Of a stretch of DNA of 64,000 bases, positions 49,324 through 60,046 are shown piece by piece. How positions within the stretch are numbered: the first letter of the stretch is position 1; every line of letters begins with the position of its first letter. Position numbers and translations under genes: made by a program. The notes beneath the pieces were generated by a model, which saw only the letters and a program-made list of their open reading frames with translations, was not told the DNA's origin and searched no databases. The stretch comes from JBJGXI01 sp045635475 (GTDB taxonomy: Bacteria; Bacillota; Bacilli; Bacillales; Amphibacillaceae). The stretch is taken from NCBI RefSeq assembly GCF_045635475.1, contig NZ_JBJGXI010000010.1, positions 51,724-115,723 on the forward strand, written 5' to 3'.

Positions 49324-50712
49324 ATGAAATTAGTTTTACTATCAGGTGGTTCTGGTAAAAGGCTTTGGCCGTTATCAAATGATACCCGATCCAAACAATT
49401 TCTTAAAGTATTGGAAGGAGTCAACGGAGAGAAACAATCGATGGTCCAAAGAGTCTGGGGACAGTTAGAAGCTGTTAACCTTTCAAATCATGCTGTAATA
49501 GCTACCTCTAAAATGCAAATAGATATGATTCAGAGTCAGATAGGACTAAATGTACCTTTGATTATTGAACCTGAACGACGAGACACATTTCCTGCTATCG
49601 CTTTAGCAGCATCCTATCTTTATTCAATTCAAGGTGTATCGGAAGAAGAAGTTATCTCAGTTCTTCCAGTTGATCCGTTTGTGGAAAATAGTTTCTTTGA
49701 AAAAGTAAAAGAACTCGAAAGTGTGCTTGTGGGTAGTGAATCAGATTTAGCTCTAATTGGGGTAACCCCAACCTATCCCTCTTCGAAATATGGATATATT
49801 ATTCCTGAAGCCGAAGAGGGGTACCAGTCCTATCTAACTGTTAGTCATTTTACCGAAAAACCAAGTGAAGAAAGAGCCCAGGTATTAATTGAGATGAGTG
49901 GGCTTTGGAACTGTGGAGTGTTTGCATTCAAATTAAGATACATTATTGATATTTTAATAGAAAAAGGTTTACCTATTCAATATGATGAATTGCTTAATCA
50001 ATTCTCGACACTACCTAAAATTAGTTTTGATTATGAAGTTGTTGAAAAGGCAAAAAAGATTGTAGCCTTACCCTACAATGGTGATTGGAAAGACCTTGGA
50101 ACTTGGAATACATTAACGGAAGAAATGGCTACTAAACAAATAGGGAAAGGTATTATATCTGAGGACTCTAATAATACTCACCTGGTAAATGAGTTAGAAA
50201 TACCTGTTACAATTCTGGGAATTAAAGACTCTGTGGTAGCAGTTAGCCCTGATGGGATCTTAGTTACAGACAAAGTGTCAAGTCCAAAGGTAAAAGAACT
50301 GATCAAAGACTTCAACCATCCACCAATGTACGAGGAGCGGGTTTGGGGATGGTCCAGAGTATTGGATTATGCAACGTATGATGATGGTCAAGAAATGGTG
50401 ACTAAACGTATTTGTATTAATGAAGGCAAGAATTCTAGTTATCATTATCATAATATAAGAGATGAAGTTTGGACGATTGTAAAAGGTGAAGGGGAACTTG
50501 CTTTGGATGATCATTTAACTAGAGTAAAAGCTGGAGATATTATTCATCTTCCAAGAGGGAAGAAGCACTGTATTCGTGCTATATCAAATCTGGAATTTAT
50601 TGAAGTCCAGACTGGTATTGGGATAAGTGATGAAGATTTTACTAGGTTGTATTTTGAATGGGATGAGGTGTTAGAACACTTTCAAATGACAAAAGCGAAA
50701 ATTATTCTTTAA
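49324..50712 (+). CDS. manC: Mannose-1-phosphate guanylyltransferase with C-terminal cupin (type II PMI-like)
   Basis: A 462-residue cytoplasmic enzyme. The nucleotidyltransferase domain has LLSGGSGKRLWPLS at the start, PVDPFVE, and FTEKP near residue 178. A C-terminal cupin (about 340-455; YHYHNIRDEVW and IHLPRGKKHCI) is like mannose-6-phosphate isomerase type II. It makes GDP-mannose and may also isomerise fructose-6-phosphate. AGAGGGGGGAAG precedes ATG 49324. It works upstream of gmd and fcl. Confidence 0.92.
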   Translation: MKLVLLSGGSGKRLWPLSNDTRSKQFLKVLEGVNGEKQSMVQRVWGQLEAVNLSNHAVIATSKMQIDMIQSQIGLNVPLIIEPERRDTFPAIALAASYLYSIQGVSEEEVISVLPVDPFVENSFFEKVKELESVLVGSESDLALIGVTPTYPSSKYGYIIPEAEEGYQSYLTVSHFTEKPSEERAQVLIEMSGLWNCGVFAFKLRYIIDILIEKGLPIQYDELLNQFSTLPKISFDYEVVEKAKKIVALPYNGDWKDLGTWNTLTEEMATKQIGKGIISEDSNNTHLVNELEIPVTILGIKDSVVAVSPDGILVTDKVSSPKVKELIKDFNHPPMYEERVWGWSRVLDYATYDDGQEMVTKRICINEGKNSSYHYHNIRDEVWTIVKGEGELALDDHLTRVKAGDIIHLPRGKKHCIRAISNLEFIEVQTGIGISDEDFTRLYFEWDEVLEHFQMTKAKIIL

Positions 50713-50764
50713 TGCGATTGATAGGTGTTTTTTATAAATACGTATTGGATCTAGGTGAACTATA

Positions 50765-51970
50765 ATGAGAGTATTACAAATAAATACAGTATGCGGAACA
50801 GGCAGTACTGGAAGGATAGCGACCGACATAGAGGCTATTTTAAAGGAAGATGGACACGAAAGTTATATAGCCTATGGCAGAGGTTTGCCGAATAACTCTG
50901 ATACAGCAATTAAAATAGGTACTAAATTTGATAATTACACCCATGTTGCTAAAACGAGGTTTTTTGATCAACATGGATTTGGATCAAAAAAGGCCACAAA
51001 ACATTTTATTGCTAAGATAAAGAAACTTAACCCTGATGTGATCCATTTGCATAATATTCACGGGTATTATATCAATGTTGAGATGCTGTTTGAATATTTA
51101 AAAGAAGCTAATAAGCCTGTGGTTTGGACATTGCATGATTGCTGGCCATTTACAGGACATTGCGCTTATTTTGATTACTCTGGTTGTGAATGCTGGAAGG
51201 TAGAGGGAAACCATATATGTATTCAAAAAAGGAGTTATCCTGCAAGTCTATTTATTAGTAAATCAAAGCAGAATTATGAGAGGAAAAGGAAAGCTTTTAC
51301 TGGAGTTAAGGATCTAACCATTGTTACACCATCTAAATGGCTAGCAGGTTTAGTACAGCAATCCTTTTTGAAAGAGTATCAAGTTAAAGTAATAAACAAT
51401 GGAATTGATTTAGACGTGTTCAAGCCAACACCTAGTGATTTTAGAAAAAATAACAGTCTCGAGGGTAAATTTATAATACTCGGAGTAGCGAGTATTTGGG
51501 AAAAGAGAAAAGGATTTGAGTACTTTAAACTGTTATCTGAAAGACTAAGCGAGGATGAAGTAATAGTATTAGTCGGTCTAAATGAGAAGCAAAAAAGAAG
51601 CTTACCATCCAATATTATAGGTATAACTAGAACAAACAGTGCTAAAGAACTAGCAGAAATATATACAGCTTCTAATGTATTTTTAAATCCTACATTAGAA
51701 GATAATTTTCCAACTACTAATTTGGAAGCTTTGGCCTGTGGGACACCTGTTATTACATTTGATACAGGTGGTAGTTCTGAAGTTGTTGATGGAAGTTGTG
51801 GTTTTGTAATTCAAAAAGGGGATTTGGACGAATTAAAAAATATAATAGTTAGGACTAAAAAAATAGGTAAGCAAAATTTTGCGTATTTTTGTATTAAGCG
51901 TTCTAAACAATTTTATTACAATAAAGTTAGATTTGGTGATTATTTAGTTGTATATGAAAAAAATATTTAA
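50765..51970 (+). CDS. Glycosyltransferase family 4
   Basis: A 401-residue GT-B enzyme. The N-terminal VLQINTVCGTGSTGRIATDIE and the WTLHDCWPFTGHCAYFDYSGC region are typical of a GT4 subgroup of EPS transferases. The C-terminal domain has ILGVASIWEKRKGFEYF, FLNPTLEDNFPTTNLEALACGTPVI with the EX7E-like pair. It probably adds a sugar from a nucleotide donor to the repeat unit. The start is ATG 50765 with a modest AGGTG site. Confidence 0.88.
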   Translation: MRVLQINTVCGTGSTGRIATDIEAILKEDGHESYIAYGRGLPNNSDTAIKIGTKFDNYTHVAKTRFFDQHGFGSKKATKHFIAKIKKLNPDVIHLHNIHGYYINVEMLFEYLKEANKPVVWTLHDCWPFTGHCAYFDYSGCECWKVEGNHICIQKRSYPASLFISKSKQNYERKRKAFTGVKDLTIVTPSKWLAGLVQQSFLKEYQVKVINNGIDLDVFKPTPSDFRKNNSLEGKFIILGVASIWEKRKGFEYFKLLSERLSEDEVIVLVGLNEKQKRSLPSNIIGITRTNSAKELAEIYTASNVFLNPTLEDNFPTTNLEALACGTPVITFDTGGSSEVVDGSCGFVIQKGDLDELKNIIVRTKKIGKQNFAYFCIKRSKQFYYNKVRFGDYLVVYEKNI

Positions 51971-51994
51971 TTCAACTACAAGGTGAGCTATTAA

Positions 51995-53146
51995 ATGAAA
52001 ATATTACATGTGTGTTTGTGTGGTCCAGTGACGGATAACTGGAATTATCAAGATAATTTAATAACAAAGTATCACAAAAAATTAGGTAACGAAGTAACAA
52101 TTATTACTTCTAATTGGATTTTTAATAATTCTGGAAATCTAGCACTCACTAATAAAAATGACTATATCAATAATGATGATGTTAGAATAATTCGATTACA
52201 AATGAAAGGAAAAAATAATTTCAATAACAAATTTAAAAGGTTTAAAGGAATTAAAAAAGCAATTTATTGTCAAAGTCCAGATATAGTTTTTATTCATGGA
52301 TGCCAATTTATTGATATAAAATACATTGTAAAATATGTTAAAAGTAATCCACACGTAAAAGTTTATGTGGACAATCATGCAGATGTTTTTAATAGCGGAA
52401 GAAATTGGCTCTCCAAAAATTTATTGCATAAGGTCATTTGGAAAAAATATGCACAAATGATTGAACCATATGTTAAAAAATATTACGGAGTACTTCCAGC
52501 ACGAGTCGATTTTCTTGTTGACATGTATAAACTACCGAAAAGTAAAGTTGAACTTCTAGTGATGGGAGCAGATGATGAAAAAGTTGAAGAAGCAAAAAAA
52601 TCAAATTCTAAACATGCTATTCGTAAGAATAACGGGATTACAGAAAATGATTTTTTAATAATAACTGGTGGAAAGGTAGACGATAATAAAACACAAATTA
52701 TGCTTTTAATGAGAGCAATAAATGAGATTAATAATTGCAATTTAAAATTAATAATTTTTGGCTCAGTTAGTCCTAAATATGAAGATGAATTTAATAGTTT
52801 ACTTTCTGAAAATGTGATATATATTGGTTGGATTAATCCAAAAGACACCTACAAACTCTTTAATGCAGCAGATTTGGTTGTATTTCCTGGTCTACATTCA
52901 GTCTTTTGGGAGCAAGTCGTAGGATTAGGAATACCAACCGTCTTTAAGTGGATGAAGGGGTTTACACATATAGATTTAGGCGGGAATTGTAAGTTTTTAT
53001 ACCAAGACTCTGTTTCAGAAATGAAAGAATTAATTATTGATATTAAAAATAATTCTAAATTATATAATAATATGAAGTATGTATCTGAAACAAAAGGGAT
53101 GGAAGAATTTTCATATAAGAAAATCGCTTTGAAAAGTTTATCATAG
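51995..53146 (+). CDS. Glycosyltransferase family 4-like protein
   Basis: A 383-residue GT-B protein, weaker in motifs than its neighbour. It starts KILHVCLCGPVTDNWNYQDNLI and has a C-terminal domain with LIITGGKVDDNKTQIML and LVVFPGLHSVFWEQVVGLGIPTVF. A Glu in FWEQ fits the donor site. It is very AT-rich. ATG 51995 follows AAGGTGAG. Donor and acceptor are unknown. Confidence 0.8.
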   Translation: MKILHVCLCGPVTDNWNYQDNLITKYHKKLGNEVTIITSNWIFNNSGNLALTNKNDYINNDDVRIIRLQMKGKNNFNNKFKRFKGIKKAIYCQSPDIVFIHGCQFIDIKYIVKYVKSNPHVKVYVDNHADVFNSGRNWLSKNLLHKVIWKKYAQMIEPYVKKYYGVLPARVDFLVDMYKLPKSKVELLVMGADDEKVEEAKKSNSKHAIRKNNGITENDFLIITGGKVDDNKTQIMLLMRAINEINNCNLKLIIFGSVSPKYEDEFNSLLSENVIYIGWINPKDTYKLFNAADLVVFPGLHSVFWEQVVGLGIPTVFKWMKGFTHIDLGGNCKFLYQDSVSEMKELIIDIKNNSKLYNNMKYVSETKGMEEFSYKKIALKSLS

Positions 53147-53163
53147 TATGGAGGTATTTAATT

Positions 53164-54483
53164 ATGAGTTTATACAAAAAGTTACTGAATAAAGATGAAA
53201 AGATTTCCGTTGTAGGATTAGGATACGTTGGAATGCCTTTGGCGGTTGCATTTGCTAAAAAAGTTAATGTAATAGGGTTTGATTTAAATGAAAAAAAGAT
53301 AGAAATATATAAATCTGGCATTGATCCTCTAAATGAAGTAGGTGATGAAGTAATTAAGAAAACCACAATAGACTTCACTTCTGACGAGACAAAGATTAAA
53401 CATGCAAAATTCCATATAATTGCTGTTCCTACACCTATAAATAAGGATAAAACTCCAGACCTATCTCCAGTAGAAGGTGCTAGTTCTATTATAGGAAAGA
53501 ATCTAACAAAAGGCTCGATAGTTGTATATGAGTCTACTGTTTATCCAGGTGTAACAGAAGATGTGTGTATCCCTATTCTAGAAAAAGAATCAGGTCTGAA
53601 ATGTGGATTGGATTTCAAAGTAGGATACTCCCCAGAGCGTATTAACCCTGGTGATAAGGTAAATACACTTGAACGTATTACTAAGATTGTATCTGGTATA
53701 GATAATGATACTTTAAATGAGATAGCTAATGTATATAAATTAGTAATTAAAGCAGGTGTGTATAAAGCTAGTTCTATTAAAGTTGCTGAAGCAGCAAAAG
53801 TAGTTGAAAATAGTCAACGGGATATCAATATTGCATTTATGAATGAACTTGCCATGGTCTTTGATCGTATGGATATTGATACAAATGAAGTTGTAGAAGC
53901 AATGAATACAAAGTGGAATGCCTTAAATTTCTATCCAGGTCTTGTTGGGGGGCACTGTATAGGTGTCGATCCTTATTATTTTTTGTATGAAGCTGAAAGA
54001 TTAGGTTATCACAGTCAGATAATTCTCTCTGGTAGGAAAATCAATGATGGGATGGGCGAGTTTGTTGTAGACTCAATCATTAAAAAATTAATATTATCGA
54101 ATAAGGTTGTAAAGCAGGCAAAGGTAGTTATTCTTGGTGTTACTTTTAAGGAAAATTGCCCTGATATAAGAAACTCTAAAGTAATTGATATTATCAAGGG
54201 ATTAAATGAATATGGTATAGATCCGATAGTAGTTGATCCAGAAGCAAATACCGATGATGTTAAAAATGAATATGGTATAGAATTGGTGGATTTAAATAGA
54301 GTTAAGGATGCTGATTGTCTCGTGTTTGCAGTCGCACATGATCAGTTTAGGGATTTGAATTTGGAAGAGATAAACGAGTTGTTTGGGGACTTTGATAATA
54401 ATTTGAAAGTTATTGTTGATGTTAAGAATATACTCAATAAAGAAGAAATTACTTTTAGTGGATATAATTATTGGAGCTTATAA
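53164..54483 (+). CDS. Nucleotide sugar dehydrogenase (UDP-N-acetylhexosamine 6-dehydrogenase type), second copy
   Basis: The 439-residue product is closely similar to the one at 12407-13720. GLGYVGMPLAVAFAKK is the NAD loop and YSPERINPGDK follows. Cys265 in GGHCIGVDPYY is at the same residue number as in the other copy. VTFKENCPDIRNSKVIDII is in the C-terminal part, and both proteins end in YNYWSL or YYYWSL. Its base composition is more AT-rich, like its own cluster. It makes a UDP-uronic acid for the capsule. GGAGG precedes ATG 53164. Confidence 0.9.
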   Translation: MSLYKKLLNKDEKISVVGLGYVGMPLAVAFAKKVNVIGFDLNEKKIEIYKSGIDPLNEVGDEVIKKTTIDFTSDETKIKHAKFHIIAVPTPINKDKTPDLSPVEGASSIIGKNLTKGSIVVYESTVYPGVTEDVCIPILEKESGLKCGLDFKVGYSPERINPGDKVNTLERITKIVSGIDNDTLNEIANVYKLVIKAGVYKASSIKVAEAAKVVENSQRDINIAFMNELAMVFDRMDIDTNEVVEAMNTKWNALNFYPGLVGGHCIGVDPYYFLYEAERLGYHSQIILSGRKINDGMGEFVVDSIIKKLILSNKVVKQAKVVILGVTFKENCPDIRNSKVIDIIKGLNEYGIDPIVVDPEANTDDVKNEYGIELVDLNRVKDADCLVFAVAHDQFRDLNLEEINELFGDFDNNLKVIVDVKNILNKEEITFSGYNYWSL

Positions 54484-54544
54484 AGAATAGGCTTGTAAAA
54501 AATACATTTCAGACGTCATAAATAAAGATATAGGTGAATTAATG

Positions 54545-55708
54545 ATGAAAATAAAGGTTTTGAATATTGCAACAATACTGCCTTTTCCTGAAGGGAAAAA
54601 TGGTTATAAGTTAATAGAAAATGATTTTTTAATTGTTTTGAATAAATATCTAGAGAAGTTGGGTTTAGATACAGAGTTTGTAAAGGTGACAAACTCTTCG
54701 AATAAATTACTGTCAAAGTTTAATGAGAAATGGGCATATTATTATAATATGCCTAATGAATATTATATAGAAGGTAATAGAATTTGCGTTATCAGACAAA
54801 TTATGTTTCCGAAAAGTAAATTATCAACTTTAAGTTTTGTTCTCAGCATTTTATTAAAGAAAAGTAAATTCCGTGCATTGGGAAATAAAAACTACACGTG
54901 TACTCATGCACATTTTTTGCTTTTAGATGGTTATATTTCTTACTATCTCTACAAAAAGTACAATATACCCTATGTTTTAACGGTTAGAGACGAAACAAAT
55001 ATTTTCAATAAACTTATTTTACGCACAATTGGACAAAGAATTCTTAATAACGCTAGTGTATTATTAACAACAAATGTTGTAAATAAAAATAAGTTAGAAA
55101 AGTTTACGAATAAAGATATCAAAATTATAACTCATGGTATTGAACAAAACAATCTTCATTTTTATCCTGATGTTAATAAGAAAATCCGCATTACTACAGT
55201 ATGCAAACTTAATCCGGGGAAAAAAATAGATATACTTATAAATGCCTTGAAAAATATTAAAGACAAAGATTATATTCTAAATATTATTGGAGATGGACCT
55301 GAATATGATTATTTAAAATCTATTGCTCACGGGGTCAAGTGTAACTTTTTAGGGAATTTAAAACATAATGAAGTAATAGAACATTTAAAGGCGAGTGATA
55401 TTTTTGTTTTGCCAAGTGAGTCTGAATCATTCGGAAGAGTTTATATTGAAGCTTTAGCGAGTAGCAATGCAGTAATAGCAGTTGAAGACACAGGTGTTTA
55501 TGGATTATTTGAACATGACAAAGAAATTCTTTATATGAAAAAGAATTCCACAGAATCTCTTCAAGAGTTATTAACAATATTATTAAATGATCAGAATAAA
55601 ATTCGATCCTTAAAGATTAACGGCTACAAAAGTATAATAAAAGATTTTACTTGGGAAAGTATTGCAGAGAAATATTATTATATTTATACGAGTTTATTAA
55701 AAGTATAA
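54545..55708 (+). CDS. Glycosyltransferase family 4
   Basis: A 387-residue GT-B enzyme with VLNIATILPFPEGKNGYKLIE at the N-terminus. The C-terminal half has TTVCKLNPGKKIDILI, IIGDGPEYDYL and the FVLPSESESFGRVYIEALASS donor-site block with EX7E. ATG 54545 (or 54542) follows an AGGTG site. It is part of the capsule repeat-unit assembly. Confidence 0.9.
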   Translation: MKIKVLNIATILPFPEGKNGYKLIENDFLIVLNKYLEKLGLDTEFVKVTNSSNKLLSKFNEKWAYYYNMPNEYYIEGNRICVIRQIMFPKSKLSTLSFVLSILLKKSKFRALGNKNYTCTHAHFLLLDGYISYYLYKKYNIPYVLTVRDETNIFNKLILRTIGQRILNNASVLLTTNVVNKNKLEKFTNKDIKIITHGIEQNNLHFYPDVNKKIRITTVCKLNPGKKIDILINALKNIKDKDYILNIIGDGPEYDYLKSIAHGVKCNFLGNLKHNEVIEHLKASDIFVLPSESESFGRVYIEALASSNAVIAVEDTGVYGLFEHDKEILYMKKNSTESLQELLTILLNDQNKIRSLKINGYKSIIKDFTWESIAEKYYYIYTSLLKV

Positions 55709-55739
55709 TGTGTTAATATTTTTGGAAGGATTTTTGATA

Positions 55740-56987
55740 ATGAACAAAATCTATATACCTTACGATTATAATAATACACCTAAAAAGTACCATGAAGGAT
55801 TTAGAGGAAGTAAATTCATTTATGCACTAATGATTTTTATGTCCATATATCCTAGTGTAGGAATAAATTCATATATTCCCTATTATTTATTAGGAATTTC
55901 TGTTGGCTTCATTTTGTTGAATAAAGTAAATATTAGCATACCGATGATTTATGTTGTTTTTATTGTATGGGTTATTTTTATAAATATTTTACAATTACCA
56001 TTAAACAACTTAAGTCTTATGTATGGTATAAAGACTTCTATCGGAATCATATTTCCGTTATTAGCATATATACTAGGGCAATACTATTCAAAAAAAGTCA
56101 GGGGCGAATCAATAGAGAAAGTTTTATTTGTATTACTAATTATTCAATTTATTGTGGTCTTTATGCAGATGGCTGGTACAAGCTTTGGATTAAAAACTTA
56201 TACTGTATTTGCAGGAGATAAGGGTATAGAATATTTACAATATATAAGTTACGGTAATCGTTATCAAGCAATTGGAACTATTGGGAATCCAAATGAATTG
56301 GGTGTTTTTTCTTTATTATTGTCAGCGTTCTTACTATTTTTTAGTAGCATAAAAAAACCACTTGTTATTATTTCTTTAATATTAACAAGCTATATTGTAC
56401 TGTGTTCGCAAAGTAGAACATCTGTGATATTATTTTGTGTATTAATATTTGCAAGAATAATATATACAGAAAGAATTTCTTTAGGAAAAAAAATATTTAG
56501 AACACTTCTTGGCATCTTGAGTACAATACTGTTGTTATATTACGCTGCAAACAATTTAGGCAGAGAATTGTCCTTCGACCAACTAAACACTCGGTATATC
56601 CTTTGGGATCATGCTTGGGAAAAAGTTTATTCATTCAATGACCTGATAAACTTATATATAATGATTGTAGGTAGAGGAATCAGTTATGTTAAAATTACAG
56701 GATCAGTAGACAATTCATATATGAATATAATGTTTTCTTCAGGTATTATTGGCTTATCATCCTTTATTGCATTAATAATAATACTATTTTTCTTAGCAAA
56801 AAGAATTGTAGTTAAAAGGTATAAGTTTATAGTATATTCATATTTAATTATTTACGCTATTTCATGTACTGTTATGGATGTTTACTTTATTATGAAAGTA
56901 TCGTTTTTACTTTTTTTTATTATAGGTTATCTATTAAATTCCAACGAGCAACATTTATCTACAAAGTTTACAGTTGAAAAAGTATAA
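55740..56987 (+). CDS. Wzy-like O-antigen/capsule polymerase
   Basis: A 415-residue membrane protein with about eleven membrane helices. A large periplasm-side loop equivalent has GTIGNPNELG near 180 and CSQSRTS near 223, motifs typical of Wzy/O-antigen ligase-like polymerases. It joins repeat units outside the membrane. ATG 55740 follows TTGGAAGGA; an in-frame start at 55710 lacks a site. It lies just before the flippase gene. Confidence 0.85.
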   Translation: MNKIYIPYDYNNTPKKYHEGFRGSKFIYALMIFMSIYPSVGINSYIPYYLLGISVGFILLNKVNISIPMIYVVFIVWVIFINILQLPLNNLSLMYGIKTSIGIIFPLLAYILGQYYSKKVRGESIEKVLFVLLIIQFIVVFMQMAGTSFGLKTYTVFAGDKGIEYLQYISYGNRYQAIGTIGNPNELGVFSLLLSAFLLFFSSIKKPLVIISLILTSYIVLCSQSRTSVILFCVLIFARIIYTERISLGKKIFRTLLGILSTILLLYYAANNLGRELSFDQLNTRYILWDHAWEKVYSFNDLINLYIMIVGRGISYVKITGSVDNSYMNIMFSSGIIGLSSFIALIIILFFLAKRIVVKRYKFIVYSYLIIYAISCTVMDVYFIMKVSFLLFFIIGYLLNSNEQHLSTKFTVEKV

Positions 56988-57170
56988 AGTAGAATTAATG
57001 ATAAGAATTTGTAATTATTTAGTTCAATTCGTTAAACAGAATAGTGAGTTATTAATAACAAGAACATATTAAAAGTAATATATAAAAGTAAATGCAAACC
57101 TTAATGGAAATCAATATATAGAAATTCGAGATTACTAATCGTAAAGAAATTGTTTGCATTCGGAGGGAAA

Positions 57171-58412
57171 ATGTTTAAGTCTGAGTATAATAAAAATATA
57201 TCGAAAATGTTTACCGGTAGTCTTTTAGGTGCAGTAATTACCTTTACTACTTTGCCAATATTAACACGAATATATAATCACGAGGAATTTGGTAACTTCC
57301 AGATAATAGTTTCAGTTATAGCATTATTCGCTTCGATTAGTTCATTTAAATATGAAATGGCTATTGTTTTACCTAAACAAGAAGAGGATGCTAATAAAAT
57401 AATATCTGTTTCCTTGTTAATATTAATATTCACTACAGTAATTCTTTCAGTTATATTTATGTTATTTGGACAACAATTATTTAACTTATTGAATGTAGGA
57501 AACGCAAACGATTTCACCCCACTAATAATAATTGGTATTTTTATTACTGGTCTTTACCAAATCTCAGCCAACCTTATAATTAGACAAAAAAAGTTTGGCC
57601 AATTATCTAGTAATGGCATAATAAGACCTATTATTTCAAATATAGGCGGGATTACTGTAGGTTTAATAAAACCCACTTTTTTTGGATTATATATAAGCCA
57701 AATTCTGGGTCAGATTATTATCACTATTTTTAATTTTAGAAAGTCAAGGCTTAACTTAATCAAACTACCTAAAAACAATTTAAAGAATGTGTTAAATAAG
57801 TATAAAAAGTTTGCATTTATTAACTCGCCATTAGAATTTATAAACACATATTCTCTCCAATTGCCTGTTTTATTGATAACCTTTTATTTTGGAGCAGGAA
57901 CTGTTGGTATATATATGGTAGCGGAGCGACTTTTAAATACTCCATTAAATATAATTGGGCAATCATTTCAAAAAGTTTACTATAAAGAAGCTTCAGATGC
58001 TTATCAGAAAAATAAGGATGAGCTGTTAATTACTTATAAAAACACTGTGAAGAAGCTAGCTATAATTGGTGTTTTTCCTTTGTTAACCGTTCTTCTAACA
58101 GCACAAGTAGCAGTGAAACTTGTGTTAGGGGATGAATGGATAGAAGCAGGGGTGTTTATGCAGATATTAATGGTCGGTTACTATTTTAGACTAATTAATG
58201 CCCCGGTTAGTATCACCTTCTCCATAATTAAAAGACAAGAGATAGGGTTAATTCTAGTTATTGTTTCCTTGTGTGTAAGGTGGGGTTCTATGGTTTTATT
58301 TAGTCAATCAATTTATTCAATACTAACGGCCTTAATGGTATCTTCAGCTCTTTTTTATTTTATTTATACTTTATTTATTTTTTATTTTATTAAAAGGGAT
58401 AACAATAGTTGA
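57171..58412 (+). CDS. Wzx-type polysaccharide flippase
   Basis: A 413-residue membrane protein with about twelve helices of the MATE/MOP (Polysacc_synt) superfamily. FTGSLLGAVITFTTLPILTRIYNHEEFGNFQ at the start is typical (shown only in part), and KYEMAIVLPK and MVAERLLNTPLNIIG follow. It flips lipid-linked repeat units across the membrane. ATG 57171 follows CGGAGGGAAA; a TTG at 57150 is inferior. Confidence 0.88.
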   Translation: MFKSEYNKNISKMFTGSLLGAVITFTTLPILTRIYNHEEFGNFQIIVSVIALFASISSFKYEMAIVLPKQEEDANKIISVSLLILIFTTVILSVIFMLFGQQLFNLLNVGNANDFTPLIIIGIFITGLYQISANLIIRQKKFGQLSSNGIIRPIISNIGGITVGLIKPTFFGLYISQILGQIIITIFNFRKSRLNLIKLPKNNLKNVLNKYKKFAFINSPLEFINTYSLQLPVLLITFYFGAGTVGIYMVAERLLNTPLNIIGQSFQKVYYKEASDAYQKNKDELLITYKNTVKKLAIIGVFPLLTVLLTAQVAVKLVLGDEWIEAGVFMQILMVGYYFRLINAPVSITFSIIKRQEIGLILVIVSLCVRWGSMVLFSQSIYSILTALMVSSALFYFIYTLFIFYFIKRDNNS

Positions 58413-58574
58413 ATAGACAATATATATATTAAAATAAGTTGTTGCTTTTTGGCGGCTAGAAAAATGCTCATTATAGGAGCAATTATATTATTTCTAAATA
58501 TTTTCATGAAAAAAGCAGCTAAATAATTAATTTTTTTTTATTATGGAGAAAAAAATCATTTAGAGGTGTTAATT

Positions 58575-59132
58575 TTGAAAACTGTATTTATAATAATAAA
58601 AATGATTAGACAAGTGAAAATTAAAGCATACCAAGGGCGAGAAACCATCTATAATAAAATATTGAAAAACTATATGCAAATTGGTTATAACACCATAATC
58701 AAACAAGGTGTTAAATTTTCGAATTCTAATAATATCGTTATAGGAAGCGAGTGTATAATCGGTAATAATACTATACTTTTTTCGGAAATAAATGAAGGTA
58801 CGTTATTAATAGGAAACAATGTACAAGTGAATAGTAATGTACATTTGGATTATAGTGGTGGATTGAGAATTGGTTGTAATACATTAATCTCTGAAGGAGT
58901 AATGGTTTTTACTCACAGTCATGGATACAATCCCAGGTCCAAGCCGATTCCTAAACCAACAAGTATTGGGGAAGGGGTTTGGATAGGAGCTAAAGCAATA
59001 TTAATGGATGGATTAAATGTAGGTGATGGGGCAATAATAGCTTCTGGCTCTGTTGTAACAAAAGACGTTTCAGCTCATTCAATCGTTGGAGGAAATCCAG
59101 CAAAATTAATAAAAAAGATAAAAAAAGATTAG
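58575..59132 (+). CDS. Left-handed beta-helix (hexapeptide) acyltransferase
   Basis: A 185-residue CysE/LacA/WcaF-like O-acetyltransferase. Repeated hexapeptides run through residues 45-175 (IGSECIIGNNTI, IGCNTLISEGVMV), the catalytic His is in FTHSHGYN (about 115), and the C-terminal GGNPAKLIKKIKK is typical. It probably acetylates a sugar of the capsule. TTG 58575 follows GAGGTG; a GTG at 58566 lies inside that site. It is the last intact gene of the cluster. Confidence 0.88.
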   Translation: MKTVFIIIKMIRQVKIKAYQGRETIYNKILKNYMQIGYNTIIKQGVKFSNSNNIVIGSECIIGNNTILFSEINEGTLLIGNNVQVNSNVHLDYSGGLRIGCNTLISEGVMVFTHSHGYNPRSKPIPKPTSIGEGVWIGAKAILMDGLNVGDGAIIASGSVVTKDVSAHSIVGGNPAKLIKKIKKD

Positions 59133-59270
59133 GACAGCTTGTCTTTAATATAGGTTGTATAAGGCGTCAAGCTAACGTTCGGGCATCACGTATACGCCCT
59201 ATAATGTTTGCAATGCCGATTTAAATAAGAATAAGATTGATTCTATTTAAATGAAAATGGAGGAATTTGC

Positions 59271-59535
59271 ATGAACAATATAACTTATAATGTGGTATTT
59301 TTTATGCTGAACAAAAGGGGACTCTTCAAGTGTTAAATTTCAGGAAGTGTATTGGAAAAATTTAATTGCGTTTTACGCTTCTGCGTATAGAACAAATCCC
59401 AATTCTGTTTTAATACTTTTTTCAAATTCAGAACCTTCACATTCTGAATGGAAAAATTTACTTGATAAAATTGGTGTTAATATTGTTAATATTAAGTACG
59501 AATACAAGCCACCAAAAGGTCACTAGCGAAGATGG
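59271..59535 (+). pseudogene. Broken gene remnant cut by the group II intron
   Basis: ATG 59271 after TGGAGG begins a 21-codon frame. A second phase then encodes KFQEVYWKNLIAFYASAYR and a following stretch ending KYEYKPPKGH at TAG 59524. Frameshifts in homopolymers (about 59297-59320) have broken it. The fragment may derive from a glycosyltransferase-like gene of the cluster, but it is too short to identify. The intron starts some 12 bp later. Confidence 0.45.
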
Positions 59536-60046
59536 GTGCCTGTCAGAGCGACCGAGCCTAGGTCGTAACATATAGCGGGTGGAGTTCCCGCCGAGTAAGG
59601 GCTAGCCACCCACTCGTAGCGAGTTTTGGAGGATGGGAGGTAACTCCTATCTTTAAGCGTAAACAGTTAGATAGTGGGCCGTAAACTACGGTTGAAGGGA
59701 TTGAGCCTCGAAATACCAAATGAGAGGGCAGATGTTGTTGACAGTCCAGAATGCAATACTTTAACAAGCGATATGGCGAGTATGTTAAAGCCTCTCCGGG
59801 GTCGGTGACCATGGCACGCTAGACATTGATATGTTACGGCAACTCGGGAGATCCTATCGGTCTTCTTACGAGAAGTAAGGAGTATGGTGTACAAGCGATA
59901 CAAAGTGAGGAAGCCAAATGCCTGATAGGAAGTCGGAGGGAGACATAGTACCAAAGATACCAGGTAACTCTGGTGGAGGGAAGGTACTCCCCCTATTATC
60001 ATCTTACTAGGGAAACATTATCTACACACAGAGGTAGGGAATAATA

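Noticed and set aside
59558..60002. Minus-strand frames inside the intron
   Set aside because: They lie over structured intron RNA domains and have no protein features.
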